From Glandiceps talaboti (lineage: Eukaryota; Hemichordata; Enteropneusta; Spengelidae): 64,000 bases of DNA. Of the stretch, positions 46,960 to 58,533 are shown piece by piece; the stretch's first letter is position 1, and each line of letters opens with the position of its first letter. The notes under the pieces are model-generated. The model was given only the letters and a program-made list of their open reading frames with translations. It had not been told where the DNA came from and did no database searches. The translations under genes were made by a program, and so were the position numbers. The DNA lies in assembly GCF_964340395.1 (NCBI RefSeq), contig NC_135560.1:7368598-7432597 (forward strand), in the 5' to 3' direction.

Positions 46960-49290
46960 ATGTCAGGGAATCTGGTGTACTGGTAATTTGATGTCAGTAA
47001 TTATGCACACACAAACAGTCATGAAGACATTATTCACTGTGTAAGGTTTTACTTGTAATAGAAACCTATACCAAAGTATGGTCGAGACAGTAAAACAGTC
47101 TTTGAGGGCGCTGTAATAATCTAGTACTGTAGTGTAGATTCCACCACTGTATATTTAGATATTATTCCCATATGTCTTTGTTTGGCTGATGAAATACGAG
47201 TAACATGATCTTGACACTTAAGTCAAAGACGAGAAGTGACAAAACCTGCAATTTAAAAGTATTTCTCAGCTGAACGAAGAAAAATATTGGAGAATGTATA
47301 ATTATAACTCTGCAAGTATAATTTATGAAAAATTAGGAAAAATAATGGTGTTTCTGAACATTTTGACCAATGATTTAGACATGTATTGTCATGATGTAGA
47401 ATATTGAGGGTATGAATCCCATAGTTTCTGTTTGAATGTGTACAACTTGCCTTGTTCACAGTATACTACAGTTTAACGCTATTGCAGGGTTGTGAAAAAA
47501 AGCTGTCTTGATGTAAAAACCTTCAATAATGTTGTAGTTCAGATAAATTGAGGTGAAAATTTATAGGTGCCATGACAATGCGAACTTATAGTTGCCGTGA
47601 CGTGATGATGAAACTCTTATAAGAGATGGAAATTGTATGCCATAGATAAAAAAAATCAACTTGTAATTATTCTTCATTGTGAAAGTGGGATGAGTTGTAG
47701 AAATTTGTAGATTGTGAAATATATTGGTTGTCTTGGCGACTTGTCACTAATCTCCACAATTCCATGGCTTGTGAAGGAGAGATTGAAGGGGTACAATCTG
47801 TAACTTTGTGTTTTGGTGGATTGTTTTTGTTTCATACTGAAATAGGCTAAACTTCATTCCAAATACTAAAATATATTTGAATTATGTGGACTGGCAGAGA
47901 TCTCACAAGGAATCTGGACCTGATGTGTCAAATAGTTTTGATGACATAATTGTTTGGTTATCATTAAATTCAAAACACCATTGTCTTTGTTCTCTTGTGT
48001 ACCTGTTGAGTTGAGTGTGCTCAACGATATGTCAACTGAAGATTTTCTTTTAGTTGGAGTATTTTTGTACTCTAATCTAGACAAAGAAAAAGAGGGGGGG
48101 CGCAGACTGTGCCACTTTAATCAAGTCCCGCAAACTACTATAAGTTATAGTCTAGGAAATAAGACTGACATGACAATTATTATGCCACATTGTGGTTTCC
48201 AATGTTGCAGTCATTTTCAAAAGAAGTGTCACAAGGGGGTACGTGCCCCATATGAGGAAAAGTGAGGGCTAAAATCAGATGGCAGCACATGAAGAAAAAC
48301 AATACTGTGAAGTTTAAAAATGTCATCTGAAACATAGTTAAATAGAATGTTTTGACTGGTTGAGGATGCCACCGTCTTTGTAATGAACACTAGCAAATGA
48401 GGATTCTGTCAGCGGAAGCTCTGCTAGACAACATGACCCTCAATTATGGTTCAAATGCTGCTCCTGAACAGCACTCCTAGTGGAGAAACTGTACAAGCTT
48501 TTGTCTTTCGGAAAAGTGTAATATGGCCTATTGAGTGTTGTTGGTACCATGACTCCAAAAACAAGGAGACACTAACCATGACAGTACAATATAGCCATGG
48601 ATTGAGCTCCATTACAGAGAGCATGGGAGCTTCAGTGATGATGTTTTGTTAAAAGTCAAAAATGAACTCGCCATGGATGGATGTACTTTATAGTGAGACA
48701 AATAACATGGGATGTTCATATAGAAAACTTGTTTTGTTCTGTATAATTTGAAAGATATATCTTGTGTTGTCACAGTTATCTTTTCATGTACAAAAGCCGA
48801 GTAATTTTTACTGTGTAAAAATGATACATTTACATCTATTTATATATAGTATGTTTTTAACTGTTTGGTTCAAAACTTTGTGATGTATTTTTGAAGTGAA
48901 ACAGTAGTTTAGGACCTAATCAGTGCAGCAAGTTGTTTCACTGTAGACACCATTTGTGGATCTCATTGTACTGATATGGTACTAAAGCTAGTGAAATTGT
49001 TACACAGAAGAGGGTTGAAAGGCCTAGCCTGTTGACTACACTGGTCGTACCTCCTAGCCCTTGTATTCTCCACTTGTCATGATTACATTGTCAAAGCTGA
49101 TAATAACACATTGAAAATTTTCACCCAATAGCCTGGTCGATCGCAGTGTGTAGTCCCTTTAACCATGACGACCAGTCAGACTGTCCTTATTCAAATGAAT
49201 CAGTATGTAAATATACACGAGTTATGCTACATGGGGCAAACCATGAAATAGACATTTTATGTAAATATGTAAATGTACTGGATAACTATG
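46960..49290. other. Intergenic, no gene recognised
   Basis: No exon or repeat family was identified on either strand. A 103-codon frame at 47954-48265 has no family resemblance. Confidence 0.35.
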
Positions 49291-49297
49291 ATAACAA

Positions 49298-49338
49298 TTT
49301 TTTTTTTTTTTTTTTTTTTTTTGGGGGGGGGGGGGGGG
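49298..49338. repeat. T25 G16 homopolymer junction
   Basis: A run of about 25 T is followed directly by about 16 G. Weak inverted segments flank it (cctagcctgttgacta and cctcctagcc near 49023-49060, ggcctaggagg and aacaggct near 49357-49410). Confidence 0.9.
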
Positions 49339-49439
49339 TGGCTACCTGAATTGTATGAGGCCTAGGAGGTAAGACCAGCTGACAATGTATCTCAACAGTA
49401 AACAGGCTATTATACAGGCCATGTTCAGATTAGGATTAA

Positions 49440-50140
49440 AATGTAGGTGTGGAAAACAGTTGTAGAACTATTGAAAATGTTCGTCCAGAACGTAAGGATG
49501 ATCATCTGTAATTCTAATGGCTTCACCGATAAGATAACACTAATGTCAGAACCTGGGATTGAATTATGGGCCTTTAACGGTGTGTAGCTAGTTTTTGAAA
49601 TGTGAAAGACTATAAAAAAAAGTGGACAGAAATATTCTTTACATGTTGATGGAGTATGACAGAAAGTAGCTAATATCATGTTGAAAAATGAAGAAAATAG
49701 ATTATTATATTTGCTGGCTTTTATCTACATTCCTAGGCCCTGGTTGGTTAATACTAGTGATTTCAAGAGGTTATAAATTTCTTTACAAATTAAACTTAAA
49801 AAGGGAAATGACACAGCAGGAAATAAAGATGTTTTTGTAAACTTTGGTACGCAATGACTCCTAAGTACTTATTACCTTCAAATGAAACAATCATAAACAT
49901 TGATTTTCTGCTATCACATATCTATATGCATATCTGCCGACTTCCATGAGACATTTTGTGTCTAAGTTTCAACTTGATATTTCTTGGCCATCACGCATAA
50001 TGTCAGTGATGTCAAATCATAAAATAACTGTGAAGAGCCAAAGTTTATGAAAATGACTATTTCCTGCATTTTTGTTCCCCATTTGATAAATTAATAATGA
50101 CTTGCTTATTGTCAATATACTGACATATATTATTGTTACC
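49440..50140. other. Intergenic, no gene recognised
   Basis: No supported exon or recognised repeat on either strand. Confidence 0.3.
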
Positions 50141-50142
50141 CT

Positions 50143-50205
50143 TAGGCGAAAAAAAATAATTTTGTGTTTCTGATAACATGAACGTAGGGTAGGTAGGTTG
50201 GGAAT
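50143..50205. mobile_element. End fragment of MITE family M1
   Basis: 'ttaggcgaaaaaaaataatt' with 'gtagggtaggtaggtt' resembles one terminus of the M1 copies, but the rest of the element is absent. Confidence 0.5.
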
Positions 50206-50807
50206 TTATTGTATTTTATCTTATCTTTTTACTTGTTTCCATTTTTGAACTATTGCTGCAACCCAAAAACAAGCAAAATGTCAGTCAAAATACCCCTTCT
50301 GTGATAGTTTGATGAAATATGTACAGACATTGCTTGGGAAAGAAAATGTCAAGAGGACAAATTTTTTCTTACCTATTTGTTTTAAATGTTAAAGAAATGT
50401 TTAGGGTCAGGGGCTTAAACTAGGGTCGGTCGTTGTCAGAAATACAATTTGTTTTGTCTGGCCTTAGGTCTTGATATCTTTGTTATATCGTGATAAGATA
50501 CCTGTCTATGTTGCATTTTATACACATGTATGCTTGTCAGGATGTACCTATACTATAGAAGGCTGAAACAGAAAAGGCATGAACAAGTTGACGAAGTGAA
50601 CAATTAAGTCAAGCAGTAATGACAGTACCATGTCTGATGAGATCCTTTCCAAAGTAGATCAACACAATTTATTTTTAAAATGTAGTATTCAGACTTCTGT
50701 CTATACCTTTATAGAGCTTTGAGTTGCACCCTATGATTTCATAGAACAACTGATCTATAATATTCAGTAGTGCCATAGGTGTGGTAAAGTGTCTGTATGT
50801 CTCTGTC

Positions 50808-50992
<185 letters not shown>

Positions 50993-51304
50993 TTTACTGA
51001 GCAGATTTGGCTCACATTGTTTCTTTTTCATAAATGTACAAGTATATTCTGCTGTCATGAATCATAAACATTTAATTTTTAGATTTATGCCAAGTGTTGT
51101 ATACTTGACTCATTCTCAAATCTGAGTTGCCTCCAACTAAGGTAATATACTGTGATAGGTAGTATTAATAACCCAACAAGGCTCCATGATGTCCCAAAAA
51201 TCAGATCCCCTAAAATGAATCCTTACCCATATCAAACTATATGTATGTAGTTGTGCTACAACATCATTGATGCTAGCCTCAACGATCCAGTCATTGTTTC
51301 AGCG

Positions 51305-51665
51305 TAGGCCTAAAAAAAAATTGTTCGGTTATGATTACCCAACCCCGCCTAGTTTTTCACTGCCGACCCTAAACTTTTTTTACATATTCAAGAAACAAAT
51401 AATAAAATCACAAAAATTGTGAAGTCTTGCAAGAAATAGTAGATGCGAAAACTGACATCCACTGAAAAAGACAATGTAAAACTGTTCTTCCAATCGGTAA
51501 TGGCTATACATTTGATGGGAAGAAACTAATAACACAGAGTCTATATGGAAAATAACGGAAAATACAACCACCTGAACTAGACACTCGCACATGAAAAAAA
51601 ATCTACCTACCCCACCTATTCTAAAAATGAACGTAATCAGAACCACACAATTTCTTTTTAGGCCC
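51305..51665. mobile_element. MITE family M1, copy 3 (about 360 bp)
   Basis: Starts 'taggcctaaaaaaaaattgt' and ends 'cacaatttctttttaggcc', so the termini are inverted repeats. The interior is collinear with copy 2 at 31236. Confidence 0.9.
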
Positions 51666-52195
51666 GATATAATATGTTCGTAGGTAGCGAACAGTTACAC
51701 TAAGTGGACCAACGACTGGACCTTTCAGACTATATTGATGCTATATCATCTTTCATTGTTTCGATCATAAGGGTCTGTTCTTTCCAAATGCAGGGTAATT
51801 TATTTTGTTTCAAACAGTCAAAATGTGTCTCTGGTATAGAAAATGATGGATTTCACAATTGGAAAAAAACATTATTGATACAACAGTTCATTGTATTTCT
51901 TTGTAAATGTGAGACTTTTAATAACGGTCTCTGTTTAAAAAAAAAAAATTTTGTCATATATTTTGTGTTTTGAAATGTTTATCTTTTTATTTTATTTATG
52001 GAAACAAGATGATATCACATCATGCTGATTTATTTTTCAAAGCTCACAAAAACAAAAACATGAAATATATTTCTTTTTTTTACATTATTATACATCAAAT
52101 TAATGCTGGTTTCCAAATGCAATCACATTTTAGTTAGCATTAATCCATATTGCCTCAACTTTTGCATGTATACTATACTATACTGTACTGTATTT

Positions 52196-52830
52196 GATAT
52201 GGTTCATGCAATTTGATTGGAGGATGTATTGCTAAAAATATATGGTTGATGCAATTTGATTGGATGATGAATTGCTAAAGTATATGATTCATGCAATTTG
52301 ATTAGATGATGCATAAATTAGGATTGGTTCATGCAATTTGATTGGATGATGTTTTGCAAAAATATATGATTCATGCAATTTGATTGATGATGCATAAATT
52401 AGGTATGGTTTATGGAATTTGATTGGATGATGTATTGCTGAAATATATGATTCATACAATTTGATTAGATGATGCATAGATTAAGTATGGTTCATGCAAT
52501 TTGATTGGATGATGTTTTGCTAAAATATATATGGTTCATGCATTTGATTGGGTAATGCATAAATTAGGTATGGTTCATGCAGTTTGATTGGATGATATAT
52601 TATTATAAATGTACAATTTATGCAATTTGATTTGATCATGGCTATGTATGGTTCATGCATTTGATTGAATGATTATGCATAAATTATGTATGGTCCATGC
52701 AATTTGATTGGATGATGTATTGCTGTTTATTTCAAAGATATAATGGCTTTTTGTTCAGTAACATGCAATTTGATTGGATGGTGTATTACTTCAACTATAT
52801 GGTTCTCTCATTTTGATTGGATTATACATT
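52196..52830. repeat. About 42-bp satellite, some 14 units
   Basis: Repeats of 'atggttcatgcaatttgatt' and 'ggatgatgtattgctaaaat' with alternating ends ('gcataaattaggt' or 'tgctaaaatatat'), so a two-unit higher-order period of about 84 bp is visible in places. Divergence increases towards the right end. Confidence 0.9.
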
Positions 52831-53539
52831 TGTTGTCAGAGTACTGATGTGTGCTGAAGGAATTGCATTTGTGAATAAATGACACTGCAATATATTGATT
52901 ATATTTTATTGACTGTGGAGAGTTTCTATTCATGCTATTGTCTTGTGAATCATGTTGCTACCCTCAAACATACCATACAACTCCATACACACCTGTGCCG
53001 GCCCACTCAATATACATAAGTTTTGCTGTCTTCAAATTCAGAAATCCACCTCCACATTCAATGGTGGGGGCACATTTTGACATGGCCTTCTTCAATTCAC
53101 TTTTGCATGTCTCTTTGGAAATACATATTTACTTTAATATGTACCTTTTGAAATGGGTGATAAAGAACTACATCCAAGGACATGTATTATAAATCAGAGT
53201 GGAGGACTGCATTGAAATGTTTCAGTGGGTCAGTACATCATGAAATATTTGATTTTAATCTTTACAAGTTTGAGTTCTTTTGTATTAACTCTCAGTACCA
53301 GCAATAGATTTTTACCTCATGCTAGAAGGTCAAAATAGAACAAGAAGATCAACTTATTCTCGTGCATGCCTATAGTAGTGCATGTGAAGTGTGTGGAGTG
53401 GAATTTAATGTGTCGACCAAGAAATCTAATGTTTCTTAATTTTATGATGCATCCAGGCAGTAATATTTTATTTCAGGTACCTAGAATTGCATACCATACA
53501 TCTATGACAAAAATAGCATCAATGGCGCTGCACAACTGT

Positions 53540-54140
53540 ACAGTTTTTAGTCTGATATGTTGGGTTTCGTCCGTCCGTCCATCATGCGTACGTGTGTGCG
53601 TGCATGCATTTGTTCACCCTCATATCTCTGGCATGCACTAACTGATTTCATCCAAACCAGGTATGAAGGTAATTAACATATTAATAATATGTAAGACATA
53701 TGCACGTCGCGTTGTTTTACGACTGAATCAAACATGGCCGAATGGCGGCCATATTTGTTGTTAAATTTCACAATATGTATCATAACTTGGAGGTATAATA
53801 TGTAGTGTCTCAAGTACATATTCTCATATTATCAAATATGAGCTTTTTTTAAGACTCTGACCTTTGACCTTGACAGTCTTCTTCAAGGTCAAATAGCCAA
53901 ACATTTTCAAGGTAAAACGACCAAAATTTTCACTCAAGAATTTGAATAAACAAAGATTGCATTAAAAGGTCTATAACCCAAAGTTCAGCTTTCTTCTTAT
54001 ATCTTGACCTTTGTCTTTGATCTCCATAATCAATGCCAAATAGCAAAGTGGTCAATAAATTATGAAGTTTTGTAAGACACGTACCATTCAAACAATTGTC
54101 AAATGAACTTTGCCATGAAACACACAAGTTAGGGGACTAT
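53540..54140. other. Probable old dispersed repeat, unclassified
   Basis: Contains 'gggtttcgtccgtccgtcca', 'ctcatatctctggcatgcac' and several 'tgaccttgacagtcttcttc'-type blocks with 'caaggtcaaatagcc'. I recognise this style from invertebrate non-coding repeats but cannot name a family, and no terminal repeats were found. Confidence 0.3.
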
Positions 54141-54219
54141 CATGGTCTTCAATTGTAGGTTAGATTGTGTTGTATATGTTTTTCTGGTTGCCTATATAGA
54201 GAACTATGACTGTGAAGCC

Positions 54220-54353
54220 GTCAGGCCAAACAGTGAGCAATGGAAGAGAGAAAACTAGCCAAGAGGAAGGAAAGAAGATAAATTTTTTATCACCACAAAA
54301 ATCAATCAATCGATCAATTGGTCGGTCGGTCGGTCGATCAATCTAGATCGATC

Positions 54354-54395
<42 letters not shown>

Positions 54396-54410
54396 GCACA
54401 TGCTTGCTTA
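54220..54410. mobile_element. Single arm related to the 27.8-29.2 kb inverted repeat
   Basis: 'aaaactagccaagaggaagg' and 'atcaccacaaaaatcaatca' followed by (GGTC)n and (ATCA)n match the right arm near 28940-29160 ('aaaactagccaggaaaagat', 'caccacaaaaattaatcatt'). It ends at 'agcacatgcttgctt'. Confidence 0.65.
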
Positions 54411-54742
54411 TCCATCACATTAAGTGGCCAAGTGATATACTTATTGAAAATCTCAAATAGAATATAGATCTTTAGGCAAAATCTCCATATGTCTTTTCTA
54501 AATATCTAGATAAATTGCACCCAATTGCGATTTTTCAAAAGTCAGCCATGAATGTACCCAAGACCATTCAATTTTCGAAAAGATAAAACTCTCTCAGCTC
54601 AGCCCTTCTTTTAGTGGCCATTTATTCCTTGCTATGTGATCTGTCATATGGTGCTTCCAATTATGGATTACGAATGAAAGTGTGTTAACGTATTGTAAGT
54701 TATGCTATTCGCTCAATCGGTGTTTGCAATATCACTAAGCGT

Positions 54743-54776
<34 letters not shown>

Positions 54777-55248
54777 AATCTTAATGTGAGCCTCCTGCCA
54801 CTCAACGCAATGTAGGCGTGGCTTTCTGGATTCTCAGCATTGTCAGCCTCGTCAACTTACTTTCCCATCTGTACATTAAAAGATGTAACTGATAAGGCTG
54901 AGCAAAATTTAGGTGGGGAGGGGGGCATGAAAACAATTGAGGGTTCAAAGGGAGGGCCATGAAAATTGTGATGGTCTGAAAGAGGGCCTCGAAATATTTT
55001 GCTCATGATTTGAACCAAATTAAACCTCAGTAGCTATCAAGTAAATAAAATTTTTTCGCAGCTTTGCCAAGTGTTTCTTGTCAACAGATGGGGGGGGGGG
55101 GGTCATTGTATTTTTTTTATTTGTCAGGGGGGAGGGGGGTTGGATTGTTTTGTGGATGAATTGCAGGGGGGGGGGGTCACTATTTTAAAGTACAACGTGA
55201 ACCAAATGTCACCGGCCCACCCCTGGCCATAAAAACTGATTGCTCCCT

Positions 55249-55430
55249 TAGGCCAAATAAAGAAAGGTTTCGGTTACTGACCCCACCTAGTTTTTCACAC
55301 CAACCCTTCACTTTTTTTAAGTATTCGAGAAAAACAATAATAAAATCATGAAAATCATGAAGTCTTGCAAGAAATAGTGGGTGCCGAAACTGATATCCCC
55401 CCTCCCCAAGTCAATGGCAAGCTTTGTAAT
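55249..55430. mobile_element. MITE family M1, truncated copy 4
   Basis: Begins 'ttaggccaaataaagaaagg' with 'ttcggttactgaccccacct', matching the left half of copy 3, and is lost shortly after 'aaactgatatcccccctccc'. Upstream, 54905-55180 is rich in short G runs. Confidence 0.8.
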
Positions 55431-55565
55431 GATAACTTTCTTTGACCTTCATCCTCAAGTTCTTGTAGTGACAAAGGCCCCTTAGGTCACTCGTATTTTC
55501 CGTGGCTGAACGTAAGAAAATTTTGGGTATGACATCTAAGCATACATGTGCAAAAGGCGTCAGGG

Positions 55566-55685
55566 GACTTCCGACTTCCAACTTCCGACTTCCAACTTCT
55601 GACTTCCAACTTTCGACCTCCAACTTCCTACTTCTAACTTCCAACTTAAGACTTCTGACTTCCCACTTCCAACTTCCAACTTAAG
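55566..55685. repeat. (ACTTCCGACTTCCA)n minisatellite
   Basis: About 120 bp of 'acttccgacttccaacttcc'-type repeats, directly followed by the TATG tract. Confidence 0.9.
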
Positions 55686-55686
55686 A

Positions 55687-55700
55687 CTTATGTATGTATG

Positions 55701-55734
<34 letters not shown>

Positions 55735-55808
55735 TGTATGTATGTATGTATGTATGTATGTATGTATGTATGTATGTATGTATGTATGTATGTATGTATG
55801 TATGTATG
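55687..55808. repeat. (TATG)n microsatellite
   Basis: About 120 bp of TATG/GTAT, ending in GGTAGGTAGG-type units. Confidence 0.96.
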
Positions 55809-56477
55809 AAGGTGGGTAGGTAGGTATGTTTCTTTCTTTAGTTATTGTGTTTTTGCGATGGCCAAGAAAGCCTGTATGTGCATAGCTCTTTGTACAATAT
55901 GTATACACATATAGCATTCAGGGATATCAATTATTCAACATTATCTTATACTTTTTAAACCTTGTGTTCCAGTATGAACACATATAGGTAAAGTAATTAT
56001 TGGAATGTGTCCAGTAAATCTCTCTCTCTGGCTTTCCTTTCGATAAATTAGTTTAGTGTTTGGCCTGCGCTTTGTTTGTCTTTTGTAAGATTTCGACATG
56101 AGAGGGGGAATAATTCTCACCCCAGCCTAAACTAGGGAATAAGCTATCACGATCATATGATTTTGAAGGAGATATGTGATTGGTTAAAAATACAATAATA
56201 TGGACGTTAAATTTTGTATTGGGTTAAAGTGGCGATTGTGTTGTTAATGCCACGCCCCTTTGATTGCTTCTCAATGTCGTTAGTAAAGAGCTCTGCACTT
56301 TAATATGAAAGACCTAGTGCCCATGGTTAGCATTTTTGAAATTTGAGCACTTATAAATTTGTAACTCTCTCCATCATTTACGTGGGTCTGGATATAATCT
56401 TAATCGCGCTGAAGCGATTCCAATGTCATGGTTAATCATAAAGAACTGGCAATATATATTAAAATGTACAAATCGAA

Positions 56478-56960
56478 CTTTAATCAACTAAATTGTGATT
56501 TATTACAAGTTAAGATCTGTTAGGCGCAAATGTGATGAACATTGATACAATGTATACAGAACACTCACAGAGATATACTAGTATTTACCGACATTAAAGT
56601 GGTCGGTAACAAGAACAATATAGATAGATAAAAAAAACAAGACGCACGGCCATAGTTGAGTGTGGTGAATCTGGTCACGTGATGCCGAAAACCTAGTTAC
56701 CCAATTCTAACAAAGTGTGATTTGTACAAGTTAGGATCAGTTAGGTGTCTATGTGATGTAAACTGCTACAATGTATATACAGAGCACTCGGAGAGAAATT
56801 TAGCGCTAAAACATAAAGACACGCCACATCCTTTGAGTGTGGCGCTCTTGCCGACGCTCAATGTAATATCGGGTTACATGATACCGGAAAACCTATTGAC
56901 CAAATTTGAATCTGCATTTACACAAGTCACATTAGGTTGTACGAATCGTACTAACCAAAT
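56478..56960. repeat. About 230-bp degenerate direct duplication
   Basis: Unit 1 begins 'aatcaactaaattgtgattt' (about 56481) and contains 'acaatgtatacagaacactc'. Unit 2 begins 'acccaattctaacaaagtgtgattt' in two parts (about 56700) and contains 'acaatgtatatacagagcac'. A third partial start, 'gaccaaatttgaatctg', is at about 56898. The 102-codon frame at 56722 overlaps it and has no family match. Confidence 0.65.
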
Positions 56961-58126
56961 TGTGATTTTAAATGAAAAATTGGATGGCCAGTTTGTATGC
57001 CATAAGTTTGTGTACCTCTATTGGCTTTGATTTTAAAGTTAGTGATTTTGAGTTTAAATATTTGTTACCAATATTTGAAAAATATGGTGACTCTTTAATG
57101 AATGAATGTCATCTCCGACACACAAAATTGATTTTGAATACGACAACTCAAATCGGTAAGCTTATATCACTTGCCACTTGATGTCACGCATTAAGTTGCT
57201 GCACCCTGTGGATTGACTGACGAATGTCGTCTGCACATCGGCCATTGTTTGTTTTTTTGTTGAATGGACTTCTACACCCTCTGTCATTTGTCTGAGGTAA
57301 GATTAATGTTAATTTGAATTTTGAATTTCGCTCTATTTTTTACCCACAGTTCATTGCTGAACACTTAACTTGACCCGCATGCGCAAACCGCCAAATTTAA
57401 GTTGCCGATTTTGTCATATATCCGATTCATGTAGTTTTGATGTCACTCAAACGAAGTACTCAAGCATGAGCAATGGGAAAGTTTACTATAGTTAGTTGGT
57501 AAGTACATGTATCTCAAATTACAATATGGTCTCCCTGTATCATTAGTCCTGCTTGCAGACGGTGCACGCGTTTTGAAGGAAGGGACGACGACTCCGTTGT
57601 GAAATGGTTGAAGCAGTTTCGTTAGAATTACCCACATTTCTCTTAGTCTTAGGAAATCATTTGGTAATTATTTATTTGAAACATTTTTGATAATCCTACT
57701 AGTATATCATTACTATGTCGTGCATCGTATATCCATGGTTACACTCACTGTCGTAGTGTGTGGACAGATGTATATCGCTCATCCTCGCTGTTTTCTCCGG
57801 AACTGTCATATTGTTGACTATTGTCATACTCAAGCAATCGTATGAAAGATCAGGTGATAGACTGTGAGATACGTCTTGACGTTTCGCCCTCGACCTCACC
57901 GGCCTCCTCTCGCCGATGTGTGAGGGCGCCCCGTCACAGCGTACCTTGCAGACGAGTGATACTAATCGTTTACATGATAATACACATACAACTGGCCATA
58001 TTGGTGAGCAATTTGTATTCATTTTTGGTTTTAGATGCATGTTTTTCAATTTGAAAAAAAAAAAGTTTGAAATAAACAAAATTGCCTGTGAAAACAAATA
58101 GAAAAGTCTTTGGCACTGGACACATT

Positions 58127-58361
58127 GCAATCTGATTAAAATCTGATGTGGTGAAAGCGGCTAAATGCTTTATTTTATCTCTATTTCCATCGTTTTGTGA
58201 TGCGTGTTTTTGTTCACCGCCTTCACGATCACTCAAAACCATAGACTCTACATGTGTAGGGTCAGTGTCAGAACAAAAACAAATGTCACAAAACGATGGA
58301 AATAGAGGTTTACAAATATTGCATTTAGCCGCTTTCACCACATCAGATGTTAATCAGATTG
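58127..58361. mobile_element. MITE family M3, copy 2 (about 235 bp)
   Basis: Arms 'gcaatctgattaaaatctga' and 'tgtggtgaaagcggctaaat' are mirrored by 'gcatttagccgctttcacca' and 'catcagatgttaatcagatt'. The arms match copy 1 at 43035. It ends about 170 bp before the transposase-like exon. Confidence 0.9.
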
Positions 58362-58533
58362 GACACATTGCTAAGACATGTAGTTTGGCATCAACTGCTT
58401 GGTATGCCTTTTACTGTACCTGAAGGGAAAATTAAAACAGCTATGAATGTCATATTTGATTTTGTTCAATCAATTTTTGTGTTTTTTCAATAACATGTAT
58501 TTCACTTTTTCTTTTCTTCGCATTTATCATCAG

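Noticed and set aside
57735-57870. Minus-strand acidic frame (YDSSGENSEDERY) before a gtgagt-like donor
   Set aside because: Short and without a start, second exon or family match; too little to call an exon.
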